From CAYSCZ01 sp964429655 (GTDB lineage Bacteria; Bacteroidota; Bacteroidia; Cytophagales; Cyclobacteriaceae), in contig CAYSCZ010000003.1 in NCBI GenBank assembly GCA_964429655.1, forward strand, positions 1 to 64,000: DNA of 64,000 nucleotides, given 5' to 3'. The position numbers were made by a program, and so were the translations under genes. This document shows positions 52,819-63,089 of this stretch, one piece after another. Under the pieces are notes generated by a model. The model was not told where the DNA came from. It saw only the letters and a list, made by a program, of their open reading frames with translations, and searched no databases. Position 1 is the stretch's first letter, and the number at the start of each line of letters is the position of its first letter.

Positions 52819-55800
52819 AATTCAGCCACAAGAGATGGGAGCAATAATTCCCTGGTGCACCTGACTTTTTCTAGAGCTTTCACAGATGGGTTATCCAATG
52901 AACTATCGATAGAAAACATTGAAGATCTTGCCGGAAATTTGATTGATTCTACCGGTTCGACATTCACCTATACGGCTCCGGTTATCGTCAATTTTCGGGA
53001 GGTGGTCATCAATGAAATAATGCCTGATCCGAATCCTGTAATTGGTCTTCCAGACGCTGAATATATTGAATTGTTTAACAAAACCGATGAGCCCATTTTA
53101 CTGAATGGATGGGAGATTGAAGGAGCGATTAATGATATTTCCGGCATCACTATACCTGGAGAAGATTTTATTGTACTAACAGACAATTCCGATGTTGGTC
53201 TGTTCGATATGTCACTCCCCATCTTTGGTGTTTCCTTTGCAAGTCTTACCAATGGAGGGGAAACAATAATTTTGAAAGACAACAATGGATCAATCATAGA
53301 CTCCCTGCAATATGATGGTTCAACAGGTGGAAATGCTTTTGAGCAGATTAATCCTGAGCTAGATTTTTTTCTGTCTATTAACTATGGAAACAGCACCGAC
53401 CCGGATGGTGGTACACCCGGAGCACAAAATTCTATTTTTGATGACACGCCCGATACTGAAGCCCCCGTCATTGTAAGTGTGACTGTAATCAACAGCATAC
53501 AGTTGGATGTTCAGTTTAACGAAACCCTGGATGAATCAACTGCTGAAACTGTAGGGAATTACTCGGTTAATAATGGCATAGGAAATGCCAACAATGCTGA
53601 CCTCGATGGCGATGACCCAACCTTAGTGCATCTTACATTCAGTGCCCTTCAAAGTGGACTGGAAAATACGCTCACCATCAATAATGTGGAGGACCTATTC
53701 GGAAACCCAACCGACAATGTTACCTCTAATTTTACTTTTATTGAATTCTCAACACCAGCATTCCGGGAGGTGGTCATCAATGAGCTATTTACCGACCAGG
53801 GCGGATCGAATCCCATTACCAATGATTATGTGGAATTACTGAATATTACTACCGATAAATTTTTTAAGCTGGATGGATGGACCATTGAAGACAATAATGC
53901 CGAACCCGAGGACCTTTCATCTGTTGTTTTAGCGCCTGGGGCGTTTATTATCCTTTCCACTGATCCCAGTGAGTTTAATTCTGGCATTGAAACAATGGAT
54001 GTGAGTTTGCCAAATTTCAACAACGACGATGATGCGGCGGTACTCAGAGATCCTGATGGTAACCTTATCGACTCGGTTGGATATGGCAACCTGGAAGATG
54101 GTATCAGTTTAGAGCAAATCAACCCGGAAATCAGCTTCTTCCTAAAAAGCAACTATGGAAACAGCACCGACCCGGATGGTGGTACACCCGGAGCACAAAA
54201 TTCTATTTTTGATGACACGCCCGATACTGAAGCCCCCGTCATTGTAAGTGTGACTGTAATCAACAGCATACAGTTGGATGTTCAGTTTAACGAAACCCTG
54301 GATGAATCAACTGCTGAAACTGTAGGGAATTACTCGGTTAATAATGGCATAGGAAATGCCAACAATGCTGACCTCGATGGCGATGACCCAACCTTAGTGC
54401 ATCTTACATTCAGTGCCCTTCAAAGTGGACTGGAAAATACGCTCACCATCAATAATGTGGAGGACCTATTCGGAAACCCAACCGACAATGTTACCTCTAA
54501 TTTTACTTTTATTGAATTCTCAACACCAGCATTCCGGGAGGTGGTCATCAATGAGCTATTTACCGACCAGGGCGGATCGAATCCCATTACCAATGATTAT
54601 GTGGAATTACTGAATATTACTACCGATAAATTTTTTAAGCTGGATGGATGGACCATTGAAGACAATAATGCCGAACCCGAGGACCTTTCATCTGTTGTTT
54701 TAGCGCCTGGGGCGTTTATTATCCTTTCCACTGATCCCAGTGAGTTTAATTCTGGCATTGAAACAATGGATGTGAGTTTGCCAAATTTCAACAACGACGA
54801 TGATGCGGCGGTACTCAGAGATCCTGATGGTAACCTTATCGACTCGGTTGGATATGGCAACCTGGAAGATGGTATCAGTTTAGAGCAAATCAACCCGGAA
54901 ATCAGCTTCTTCCTAAAAAGCAACTATGGAAACAGCACCGACCCGGATGGTGGTACACCCGGAGTACAAAATTCTATTAATGACATGACAACTGATGATA
55001 CAACGCCTAATATTGAGAATGTCATAATAATAAGTGGTACGGAATTAGATGTTCAATTTGATAAATCTCTGGATGAAACGACTGCTTTCAATATTGTGAA
55101 TTACTCAGTGACAAATGTTGGCAATCCTTCAGCAGCTATTTTGGATGATTCAGAGGATGCACTGGTCCACCTCATATTCAGTAATTCTTTCCAAAATGGG
55201 GTGGAGAGCACCTTAACGGTAAATAATGTGGAGGATGTATTTGGTAATGCCACAAACAATATTTCCTTCAATTTTACTTTTGTTAGGGCTGAGCTGAAAG
55301 ATATTATCATCAATGAAATACTAGCCGACATCAGTCCTACCATTGGACTGCCAGAAGAGGAATATGTAGAAATTTATAACAGAAGTGATAAAAATATCGA
55401 CCTGAGAGGATATACTCTGAATGATAAAAGATTAAGCGATAACAGTTTTTTTATTGAGGTTGATCAATATTTAATCATTACGGATGATAGCAACCTGGAG
55501 CTATTTCAGGACTTTGGTGATGTATTAACTATCCCTTCATTTGATGGCTTAACCAATAGTGGGGAAAAAATAACACTTAAAGATGAACTAAATAACCAGG
55601 TGATAGATAGTGTGGAATATGATTTAAGTTGGTATAGGGACGAATCAAAAGCCGAAGGAGGCTACGCATTAGAATTAATAAATCCTAATCTTCCCTGTAG
55701 TGGAAGAAACAACTGGACAGCCTCCAATGACGATGTAGGTGGTACGCCTGGCCAGGAGAATTCTGTTTTTGATTTATCTCCAGACAGTCAGGCCCCCGGC

Positions 55801-58800
55801 ATACAATCCATTGATGTGCTAAAACAAGATTCAATGGTTATCGCTTTTGATGAACCAATGGATGAAGCCACACTACTAGGGGCCAATGTTCGATTGGATC
55901 AAGGTATTAATGTTTCCGATATTAATATTTCTCCGAATTTGGAGTCCATTATTTTAATACTAAATAATCCACTCCAATCAGAGCAATTTTATAATGTGAC
56001 CATTCAAGGTGCTACCGATTGTTCGGGTAATGCATTAAGTACCCAACCTGTTGAATTTTTCTATGATGTCTCACCGCCTGAGCTTTTAAGGATTCGTATT
56101 ACCGGAAATTCAAGTGTACAATTGATATTTGATGAACCATTAAACGAGCCTAAGGCTGAAGATGAGGATAATTACCTTATCAACAGCGTAGATTCCCCTG
56201 AAAGTGCGCGCCTAAAAGATGATTTTACAAACAGAATATCATTATCCTTTGAAAATGAATTCGAATTGAATGTCCAAAATACCTTAGCCATCTCTAATCT
56301 TGAAGATACAGTGGGAAATGATATCGAAGACTTATCTGATGCATTTGTTTTCAAAGATGAAATTGATTCTATCGTCGTCATTGCCCCAAATCTTGTTGAT
56401 GTTTCTTTTATCGTAGAACCTTCTATGAGCTCAGTAGAAAACATCAAAAACTACGAGGTTACAGACGATGAAGGAGGCCAAAGCGATGATGGAATTGGTA
56501 ATCCCATAGGTGCCATTCAAGATGATGATAATCCTAAACTGATTCATTTATTATTTATCGATAATCTTAATGAGAATGATGATCTATTCCTGGAAGTGGA
56601 TAGTATTTTCAATCTAACAGGTGAATTGTTAACCACCCCAACAAAGGAATTTATCTATGATACCCGCAGACCGACGTTAGATTCTGTAGAAGTAATAGAT
56701 GAGGATTCTTTGATCGCTTACTTCAATGAAGCGCTTGATATCACTACAGCAGAAGCAGTAACCAATTATGAACTAGAGAATAATGAAAATCCGGTCAGGG
56801 CAACATTGTTACCGGATAATTCAAGTGTCGTACTGATGTTTGGCAATTTATTTCAGATCGAAATTGAAGATCGATTGAGGGTAGATAACATAAAAGATGT
56901 TTTTGGAAATACGATAACCAGCAGTCAGTCTGAACCTTTCTTTTATGACCCACTGGCGCCACGAATTGATACTGTAATCATCCTATCGGAAAGGTCGCTT
57001 CAGATCACCTTCAGTGAAGTGGTGGAACAAGGATCATCAGAAAATATTAATAATTATGATTTAGAAGGTATCAATCCGGTATCAGCCAGTCGGCTTGATG
57101 TGGATTCATCAAAAGTGATCCTATTATTTTCTAATGACTTTATAGCAGCTGAAAATTTGACCCTAAATATCATAAGCATACAGGATTTTGCCGGCAATGC
57201 GATCTCTGATCCCCGAACTTTTCCCATTAACACACTGAACCTGGCTATTTCCAGCATAACACCTACCAGTGATAGTTCATTATTGATATCATTTTCTAAA
57301 AATATTGAGGGTAATTCTGCGCTAAATGCTTCCAATTATTTGCTTGGCGACACTTTGCCACCGATTGCTGTTCAATTAAATAATAGCAGGGAAGTCCTAC
57401 TCAGCTTTAACATCAGATTTCCCCTGGACTCGGTAATTGATCTCACAATAAATAATGTCTCAGGTGTAAATGGAAGCTCACTATTTGCTAACTATTATGA
57501 TTTCCGATTTGATAATCTCTTTGAAGGATTGCAAATTATTAACAATAAAAACCTTGAATTAGACTTTGAGGTCCCATTATTAAATAAACCTGGATCGGAT
57601 AAATTTTCAGTTTTAGGAATCGGCAGTCCTTCCCTAACAGCCTTGGATGGTGAAGATCCATCGATCATTCGATTATTTTTTAACGAAAATTTCAAGTTTG
57701 ATCAACAATTTTCAATCCTTTGGGATACCATCCGGATCGAGCCAGGCACATTAATACCTGCTTTTTCTTTTGATTTTCAAATTGATATGACGCCTCCCTC
57801 AGTAGATAGCATTAATTCAATTCTCGGAGAGAAAATTTTCGTCGAATTCAATGAACCTGTTGAGGAGGTGAGTGTTGTTGCAACCAATCATTATGAAGTA
57901 TTAGGTTTAGGCAATCCCAATTCAATAGATTTTGATGACGAACTGCCAACGCATGCGACTTTGAATCTTGAGCAATCCCTTCAGGATGGCCTTACTTATT
58001 CTTTGATCATAGATAGGGTTGCAGATTTATCTGGTAATGAAATAGAAGCTGATACTATATCGTTCACCTTTAAGGCTCCTGCTATGGCTTCATCCCGTGA
58101 TGTGGTTATTAATGAAATCTTTCCAGATCCAGGTGAGAACGGGTCACTACCGAATGCAGAATACTTGGAGCTATTCAATGCTTCAGAAGATACTTTTGAT
58201 CTGTTAAACTGGAAAATTGAAGGAGCTGGAAGCCTTTTACCAAAATATTTATTAAAGCCAAACGAATTTGTAATCCTCACCTCAAATCAAAATGTATCAT
58301 TGTTTGATGGCTTACCAGTTGTTTCATGGAATTCAGCTAGTGATGCCCAACTTACTAATGGCGGAGAGGTCCTTAAGATCTTTGATGTGTTTGGAACTTT
58401 AGTTGATTCGGTGTCCTATGGTAATGCATCCGATGGCATAAGCATTGAGCAAGTAAATCCATTTCTACCATTCACTTTGGCATCAAATTATAAGAATTCA
58501 AATGCTGAAATTGGTGGCACACCGGGCGTGCAAAACACAGTCTTTGATGATGCCCCGGATACAACGTCGCCGCAGCTGGCAGCCCTGATCGTTTTGAGTG
58601 ATTCCTCGCTCGAACTTACTTTTGATGAGCCGTTGGATACTACCGCACTTAACCCGGATAATTATCTTATCAATAACGATATCTTCGGACCTGATTCCAT
58701 TCTAATGATTGGTTCTGACCAAATCCTCCTGACATTTCCCAATTCATTTACCAGCGGCCTTGAAAACACCCTTACCATCAATGGCATCCGAGACCTTTTT

Positions 58801-61800
58801 GGAAATGCGGTTGCTGGCCTTCAGGTGGATTTCACTTACTTCAATTTGTCTGCTCCCGGGTTTAGGGATGTGGTGGTCAACGAATTGCTGGCTGGCCCCA
58901 ATGATCGTGAATTTATTGAACTATTTAACACCACTGATAATTTCTTTAACCTTTCCGGATGGCAACTGCTCGACAATGTGGACAATGCCGCTACCTTACC
59001 CAATTTCATACTTGAACCGGGCCGGTTTGTCGTCATCGGTAATAGTGAAGGCCAGGATTCCATTGAGGCATCGGGTAGTTTTCCTTTCCTGAATGTCAGT
59101 GGGTTAGAGACGGTTCGCTTGTTGGATAATGCGGGCAATTTGATTGATACTTTAAGTTATACGGGTAGCACAGATAATATTTCCCTGGAGCAGGTCAACC
59201 CATTTATCGGCTTCTTCCTTGAAGATAATTACGCACCAAGTATCGATGCAACCGGAAGCACGCCAAACCAACAAAACACAGTCTTTGATGATGCCCCGGA
59301 TACAACGTCGCCGCAGCTGGCAGCCCNNNNNNNNNNNNNNNNNNNNNNNNNNNNNNNNNNNNNNNNNNNNNNNNNNNNNNNNNNNNNNNNNNNNNNNNNN
59401 NNNNNNNNNNNNNNNNNNNNNNNNNNCCGAGACCTTTTTGGAAATGCGGTTGCTGGCCTTCAGGTGGATTTCACTTACTTCCGTACGGAAACAGCCGAAG
59501 CAAGGGATCTGATCATTAATGAAATTATGGCAGACCCAACACCTATCGTCGGGTTACCCGAAGCAGAGTATGTTGAAATATTCAATAGGAGTACAAAAAA
59601 TATTGATATACAAGGATTTACATTGAATTCCAAGGTTATAACCAATTCTAGAAATGTCGTCACTCCGGGGGCATATTTGGTGCTAACTGATGACTCTAAT
59701 GTCCAACTGTTTGATGATTCAGTGGACATCATACCTTTAAATTCCTTTGATGCCCTCACCAACGGCGGTGAACTATTGAAATTACAGAATGCATTTGGAA
59801 ATGTGATAGATTCGGTAGAATATATTTTAGCATGGTATGGAGACGCGATCAAAGATAATGGTGGCTATAGTTTAGAGTTAATCAATCCAGCCATTGAAAA
59901 CAATGGCGCTTCCAATTGGATAGCTTCAGAAGATGATTCGGGAGGTACACCAGGCATTCAAAACTCTGTATTTAGCGATGTTGCTGATTTGTCTGAACCT
60001 GGAATTCAAGATATCACTGTGTTATCCAATACCTCCATATCCATAACTTTTACTGAAGAAATATTACAAAATCTTCAGCCCAACGACATAAGTGTAAACA
60101 ATGGCATTGGAAATCCAATTACATTAGTTTTTTCTCCAAATTCCTTATCACTCGATTTGACTTTCCCAATATTTTTTATGGGTGATCTTGAATTGACCGT
60201 TTCAATAAATAGTTTAGAAGACCTCAATGGCAATGTTAATTCACTGGCCTCCGGCAGCTTTACTTTCTTCGATACAGACGAAGCGGACGTTCGTGATGTT
60301 GTAATCAACGAGCTACTTCCAAAAGAAAGTCCGGTCGTGGCTTTACCAAATGCCGAATTTGTTGAGTTGTATAATTCAAGTGGAAAGAACATTCAACTTG
60401 AAAACTGGATAATAAGTGATGCTTCAAATTCTGAAACTAGCCTCAATAATTTCATCCTAAAACCTAATGGCTATCTAATTCTCACCTCAAACAGCAATGC
60501 GATTGCTTTTCAAGCATTTGGCGATGTGATGGGATTAACAAGCTTCCCATCTTTAAATAATAATGGTGATGATTTAAGCCTAAGGGATGCAAAGGGAAAT
60601 ATTATCGATTTTGTCAATTACTCCATAAATTGGTATGAAGATGAAAGGGATCAGGGTGGTTATACATTGGAACAAATTAATCCAGAAGCTACCTGTAGCG
60701 GTGCGTCAAATTGGGCTGCTTCCAATAATAATAATGGAGGAACCCCGGGTAGTCAGAATTCAGTGTTTGATATCTCACCAGATGTGATAGCTCCATTGAT
60801 CAGCAGCACAAATATTTTGCGAAATCAACTAATCATCCGGTTCAATGAATCTATAGATCCCGGATCAGTTGCTGAAGACGATTTTATTTTCAGTCCTGAA
60901 ATCTCAATCGGGTCCATAAATTTTAATGAGCCTGTTAATGATCAGATCGTTTTAACTACGCAATCAGAATTTCCGGAAGGCAGAATAGTTGATATAGCGA
61001 TTAAGTCTATAAGTGATTGTGAAGCAAACGTAATTTCGGATACAACCATACAAATTGGAATAGGTGATAACCCTTTATTTAATGAAATTATATTCACTGA
61101 GCTTATGATTGACCATAACCCGGTGAAAGAAAGTCTTCCGGATGCCAAATATATAGAATTATATAATCGAACAGATCGTGTTCTAAGTTTGGGTGGATTA
61201 ATCATTTCTGATGGATCAACCGACAGAGTTCTTGAAGAAAACATCATCCTTCCTAATCAATACGTGCTGGTAATAGATGATGATGACCTGGATGATTTTC
61301 GTGAGATTGCTCAAACAAGCACGGTATCTAGTTTATCCTTTTTAAATGTTACTGCGGATGATCTAGTACTTTTTGATTCACTGGGAAATATAATCTTCAC
61401 ATTGAGCTATGACGAAGATTGGTATGACGATAATTCTATAGACGGTGGTGTTTCACTGGAAATGATAGATATTTCCAATCCATGTGCAGGGGACAGGAAC
61501 TGGACTGCCTCTGTTGATGCTGTTGGAGGCACTCCGGGAAGCATAAACGCTGTTGCAACTGACAATCCTGATAATTTTGGCCCTGAATTGCAACAGGCAG
61601 TTCCTCAATCTGAAGATAAGCTGCTGATATATTTTAATGAAAAACTTAAAATAGCTGATATTTCAACTTTTCAATTTTCAATTTCAAATGGCTTAGCAGT
61701 TGTACAACAGGCATTGGTTTATCCGACGTTCGACAGGGTTCTGATAGCAACCAATGGAAATTTTGAAGAGAACATAGAATATACGCTTACAGCCAATAAC

Positions 61801-62715
61801 GTGATTGATTGTAATGGGAATATCATAAACAGTCAGGGTAATTCTGTGAATTTCACAATTCCTGATCAAGGAGATTCACTGGATGTTATCATCAATGAAG
61901 TCCTCTTCAATCCTAGATCGACCGGGGTTGACTATGTAGAAATTTACAATAACAGTGATAAAAACATCAACTTAAAAAACTGGCAGTTGGCACGAAGAAA
62001 TACATCGGGATTAATAGATGATTTTGATAAGATAATCACCCAGGATATTATCATACCATCCAGAACTTTTAAATTATTGACACCTGAGCCTGAGACAATA
62101 CAAATAGAATACCCTAATAATGATACTGATGTAATGATAGCGCTGGAAGCGATGCCATCCTATCCAAATACTGAAGGGACGGTTGTATTACTTGATTCAT
62201 TAAATAACATTATAGATTTATTTGATTATGAGGAAGACTTTCACAGTTCATTATTAGAAAGCGTTGATGGTGTTTCCCTCGAAAGGATAACATTTGATGG
62301 CCCAACCAATGATCAAGACAACTGGATATCCGCTGCAAGCAATGCTGGATTTGGCACACCCGGTATCATGAATTCTCAATTTCGAGAAAATTTTGACAGC
62401 CAGGCAGCAACTGCTGAAATTACATTAGACAAGGAAGTGTTCGTTCCTGGTGATGATTTCGTGACTATTCAGTTTAATTTTTCCCAAAGTGGTAATTTCG
62501 GAAATATAAATATTTTTGACCCGGCAGGTCGGTTGATCAGAAACTTAGCAAATGGTGAGTCTTTACCAACCGAAGGATTTATTCAGTGGGACGGTACAGA
62601 TAATAACGGCAATAGGGTAAGAATCGGGTACTACTTGGTATTTTTTGAAATATTTAATGGCGGTGGTGATAAAAAAACATTGAAAGAAAAAATAGCTGTT
62701 GGGTCGAGGTTTTAA
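52819..62715 (+). CDS. Giant secreted Ig-like/lamin-tail repeat protein, 3' part (contains assembly gap 2)
   Basis: Continuation of the gene started at 51701; in-frame sequence resumes at 52819. Replacing the gaps by the lengths the repeats predict (65 and 202 bases) gives one frame of 3,694 codons. I count about 18 Ig-like domains (pattern 'LDVQFNExLD...LTINNVEDLFGN') and ten lamin-tail domains, each opening 'VVINEI...LPxAEYIELFN'. The latter lie near 53005, 53768, 54539, 55300, 58100, 58870, 59505, 60297, 61081 and 61882. Domains at 55780-58080 are eight Ig-like in a row. The C-terminus (FDPAGRLIRNLANGE; QWDGTDNNGNRVRIGYYLVF) is a FlgD-like Ig fold resembling type IX sorting domains. Likely a surface or secreted adhesin or scaffold. 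Confidence 0.88.
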   Translation, partial: NSATRDGSNNSLVHLTFSRAFTDGLSNELSIENIEDLAGNLIDSTGSTFTYTAPVIVNFREVVINEIMPDPNPVIGLPDAEYIELFNKTDEPILLNGWEIEGAINDISGITIPGEDFIVLTDNSDVGLFDMSLPIFGVSFASLTNGGETIILKDNNGSIIDSLQYDGSTGGNAFEQINPELDFFLSINYGNSTDPDGGTPGAQNSIFDDTPDTEAPVIVSVTVINSIQLDVQFNETLDESTAETVGNYSVNNGIGNANNADLDGDDPTLVHLTFSALQSGLENTLTINNVEDLFGNPTDNVTSNFTFIEFSTPAFREVVINELFTDQGGSNPITNDYVELLNITTDKFFKLDGWTIEDNNAEPEDLSSVVLAPGAFIILSTDPSEFNSGIETMDVSLPNFNNDDDAAVLRDPDGNLIDSVGYGNLEDGISLEQINPEISFFLKSNYGNSTDPDGGTPGAQNSIFDDTPDTEAPVIVSVTVINSIQLDVQFNETLDESTAETVGNYSVNNGIGNANNADLDGDDPTLVHLTFSALQSGLENTLTINNVEDLFGNPTDNVTSNFTFIEFSTPAFREVVINELFTDQGGSNPITNDYVELLNITTDKFFKLDGWTIEDNNAEPEDLSSVVLAPGAFIILSTDPSEFNSGIETMDVSLPNFNNDDDAAVLRDPDGNLIDSVGYGNLEDGISLEQINPEISFFLKSNYGNSTDPDGGTPGVQNSINDMTTDDTTPNIENVIIISGTELDVQFDKSLDETTAFNIVNYSVTNVGNPSAAILDDSEDALVHLIFSNSFQNGVESTLTVNNVEDVFGNATNNISFNFTFVRAELKDIIINEILADISPTIGLPEEEYVEIYNRSDKNIDLRGYTLNDKRLSDNSFFIEVDQYLIITDDSNLELFQDFGDVLTIPSFDGLTNSGEKITLKDELNNQVIDSVEYDLSWYRDESKAEGGYALELINPNLPCSGRNNWTASNDDVGGTPGQENSVFDLSPDSQAPGIQSIDVLKQDSMVIAFDEPMDEATLLGANVRLDQGINVSDINISPNLESIILILNNPLQSEQFYNVTIQGATDCSGNALSTQPVEFFYDVSPPELLRIRITGNSSVQLIFDEPLNEPKAEDEDNYLINSVDSPESARLKDDFTNRISLSFENEFELNVQNTLAISNLEDTVGNDIEDLSDAFVFKDEIDSIVVIAPNLVDVSFIVEPSMSSVENIKNYEVTDDEGGQSDDGIGNPIGAIQDDDNPKLIHLLFIDNLNENDDLFLEVDSIFNLTGELLTTPTKEFIYDTRRPTLDSVEVIDEDSLIAYFNEALDITTAEAVTNYELENNENPVRATLLPDNSSVVLMFGNLFQIEIEDRLRVDNIKDVFGNTITSSQSEPFFYDPLAPRIDTVIILSERSLQITFSEVVEQGSSENINNYDLEGINPVSASRLDVDSSKVILLFSNDFIAAENLTLNIISIQDFAGNAISDPRTFPINTLNLAISSITPTSDSSLLISFSKNIEGNSALNASNYLLGDTLPPIAVQLNNSREVLLSFNIRFPLDSVIDLTINNVSGVNGSSLFANYYDFRFDNLFEGLQIINNKNLELDFEVPLLNKPGSDKFSVLGIGSPSLTALDGEDPSIIRLFFNENFKFDQQFSILWDTIRIEPGTLIPAFSFDFQIDMTPPSVDSINSILGEKIFVEFNEPVEEVSVVATNHYEVLGLGNPNSIDFDDELPTHATLNLEQSLQDGLTYSLIIDRVADLSGNEIEADTISFTFKAPAMASSRDVVINEIFPDPGENGSLPNAEYLELFNASEDTFDLLNWKIEGAGSLLPKYLLKPNEFVILTSNQNVSLFDGLPVVSWNSASDAQLTNGGEVLKIFDVFGTLVDSVSYGNASDGISIEQVNPFLPFTLASNYKNSNAEIGGTPGVQNTVFDDAPDTTSPQLAALIVLSDSSLELTFDEPLDTTALNPDNYLINNDIFGPDSILMIGSDQILLTFPNSFTSGLENTLTINGIRDLFGNAVAGLQVDFTYFNLSAPGFRDVVVNELLAGPNDREFIELFNTTDNFFNLSGWQLLDNVDNAATLPNFILEPGRFVVIGNSEGQDSIEASGSFPFLNVSGLETVRLLDNAGNLIDTLSYTGSTDNISLEQVNPFIGFFLEDNYAPSIDATGSTPNQQNTVFDDAPDTTSPQLAAXXXXXXXXXXXXXXXXXXXXXXXXXXXXXXXXXXRDLFGNAVAGLQVDFTYFRTETAEARDLIINEIMADPTPIVGLPEAEYVEIFNRSTKNIDIQGFTLNSKVITNSRNVVTPGAYLVLTDDSNVQLFDDSVDIIPLNSFDALTNGGELLKLQNAFGNVIDSVEYILAWYGDAIKDNGGYSLELINPAIENNGASNWIASEDDSGGTPGIQNSVFSDVADLSEPGIQDITVLSNTSISITFTEEILQNLQPNDISVNNGIGNPITLVFSPNSLSLDLTFPIFFMGDLELTVSINSLEDLNGNVNSLASGSFTFFDTDEADVRDVVINELLPKESPVVALPNAEFVELYNSSGKNIQLENWIISDASNSETSLNNFILKPNGYLILTSNSNAIAFQAFGDVMGLTSFPSLNNNGDDLSLRDAKGNIIDFVNYSINWYEDERDQGGYTLEQINPEATCSGASNWAASNNNNGGTPGSQNSVFDISPDVIAPLISSTNILRNQLIIRFNESIDPGSVAEDDFIFSPEISIGSINFNEPVNDQIVLTTQSEFPEGRIVDIAIKSISDCEANVISDTTIQIGIGDNPLFNEIIFTELMIDHNPVKESLPDAKYIELYNRTDRVLSLGGLIISDGSTDRVLEENIILPNQYVLVIDDDDLDDFREIAQTSTVSSLSFLNVTADDLVLFDSLGNIIFTLSYDEDWYDDNSIDGGVSLEMIDISNPCAGDRNWTASVDAVGGTPGSINAVATDNPDNFGPELQQAVPQSEDKLLIYFNEKLKIADISTFQFSISNGLAVVQQALVYPTFDRVLIATNGNFEENIEYTLTANNVIDCNGNIINSQGNSVNFTIPDQGDSLDVIINEVLFNPRSTGVDYVEIYNNSDKNINLKNWQLARRNTSGLIDDFDKIITQDIIIPSRTFKLLTPEPETIQIEYPNNDTDVMIALEAMPSYPNTEGTVVLLDSLNNIIDLFDYEEDFHSSLLESVDGVSLERITFDGPTNDQDNWISAASNAGFGTPGIMNSQFRENFDSQAATAEITLDKEVFVPGDDFVTIQFNFSQSGNFGNINIFDPAGRLIRNLANGESLPTEGFIQWDGTDNNGNRVRIGYYLVFFEIFNGGGDKKTLKEKIAVGSRF
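53380..54150 (+). repeat. 771-bp tandem duplication, copy A
   Basis: Starts at AACTATGGAAACAGCACC and encodes 257 residues: one Ig-like plus one lamin-tail domain. By line-by-line comparison it is identical to copy B. Confidence 0.95.
54151..54921 (+). repeat. 771-bp tandem duplication, copy B
   Basis: Exact second copy of 53380-54150. The following 43 bases (54922-54964) repeat the start of the unit once more before the sequence diverges, so the duplication boundary lies in that short shared segment. Confidence 0.95.
58531..58842 (+). repeat. 312-bp direct repeat, copy 1 (Ig-like domain)
   Basis: From CAAAACACAGTCTTTGATG to the end of the Ig-like domain. The same sequence recurs 741 bases later at 59272-59481, interrupted there by gap 2. 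All readable bases of the two copies agree. Confidence 0.85.
59272..59481 (+). repeat. 312-bp direct repeat, copy 2, collapsed around gap 2
   Basis: Matches 58531-58842 on both sides of the N run. Copy 1 predicts 202 missing bases. Because 202 and 100 differ by a multiple of three, the frame happens to survive this gap. Confidence 0.85.
59327..59426. other. Assembly gap 2 (100 N)
   Basis: A run of exactly 100 N inside the second copy of the 312-bp repeat. Flanks match 58585 and 58788 of copy 1. Confidence 0.95.
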
Positions 62716-62725
62716 CATTCCATCC

Positions 62726-63073
62726 TTAAAATTCTTTTTCGAAATAATCAATGATATGTGTTTTAAGAAGTATTTCTTGTTCTAATAAATCAAAATGAGG
62801 TAATTTTTTAGTATTTATCCAATGTGGCCAACCATCTACATCCAATCCTTCAAGTTGGTAATAACCTGAATAACTAAGCACCTTGCAGATTGCAATATGC
62901 ATCAGATCTTGTTTTTCTTCTTTCGAAAAATTTTTTCGCCCTTGCCCTAATTCCTGCACACCAATTAGAAATAAGACACCGTTGAGGTCTTTTGGTTTCT
63001 TTCCAATTATTTGCTCTATTTTTTTTAATAGCAATTGCCATTTTCTTTCAAATTCAAGATCTTTCTTATACAT
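62726..63073 (-). CDS. Small conserved-looking protein of unknown function
   Basis: A 115-residue soluble protein, helical and charged. It has EFERKWQLLLKKIEQIIGKK, then LNGVLFLIGVQELGQGRKNF and EEKQDLMHIAICKVLSYSGY, and a Trp-containing segment GLDVDGWPHWINTKKLP. I know similar unannotated proteins in Bacteroidota but no function. It converges on the giant gene (10-base gap) and is divergent from comF with a 16-base gap. Confidence 0.8.
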   Translation of the reverse strand: MYKKDLEFERKWQLLLKKIEQIIGKKPKDLNGVLFLIGVQELGQGRKNFSKEEKQDLMHIAICKVLSYSGYYQLEGLDVDGWPHWINTKKLPHFDLLEQEILLKTHIIDYFEKEF

Positions 63074-63089
63074 AAATTAATAACTGTAG

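Noticed and set aside
52719..52864. Real frameshift or pseudogene in the giant gene
   Set aside because: The frame change coincides with a 100-N gap, and the repeat predicts 65 missing bases, which restores the frame.
53642..54923. Pairs of identical shadow frames on both strands in the giant gene
   Set aside because: They are out-of-frame readings of the duplicated 771-bp unit, useful only as evidence for the duplication.
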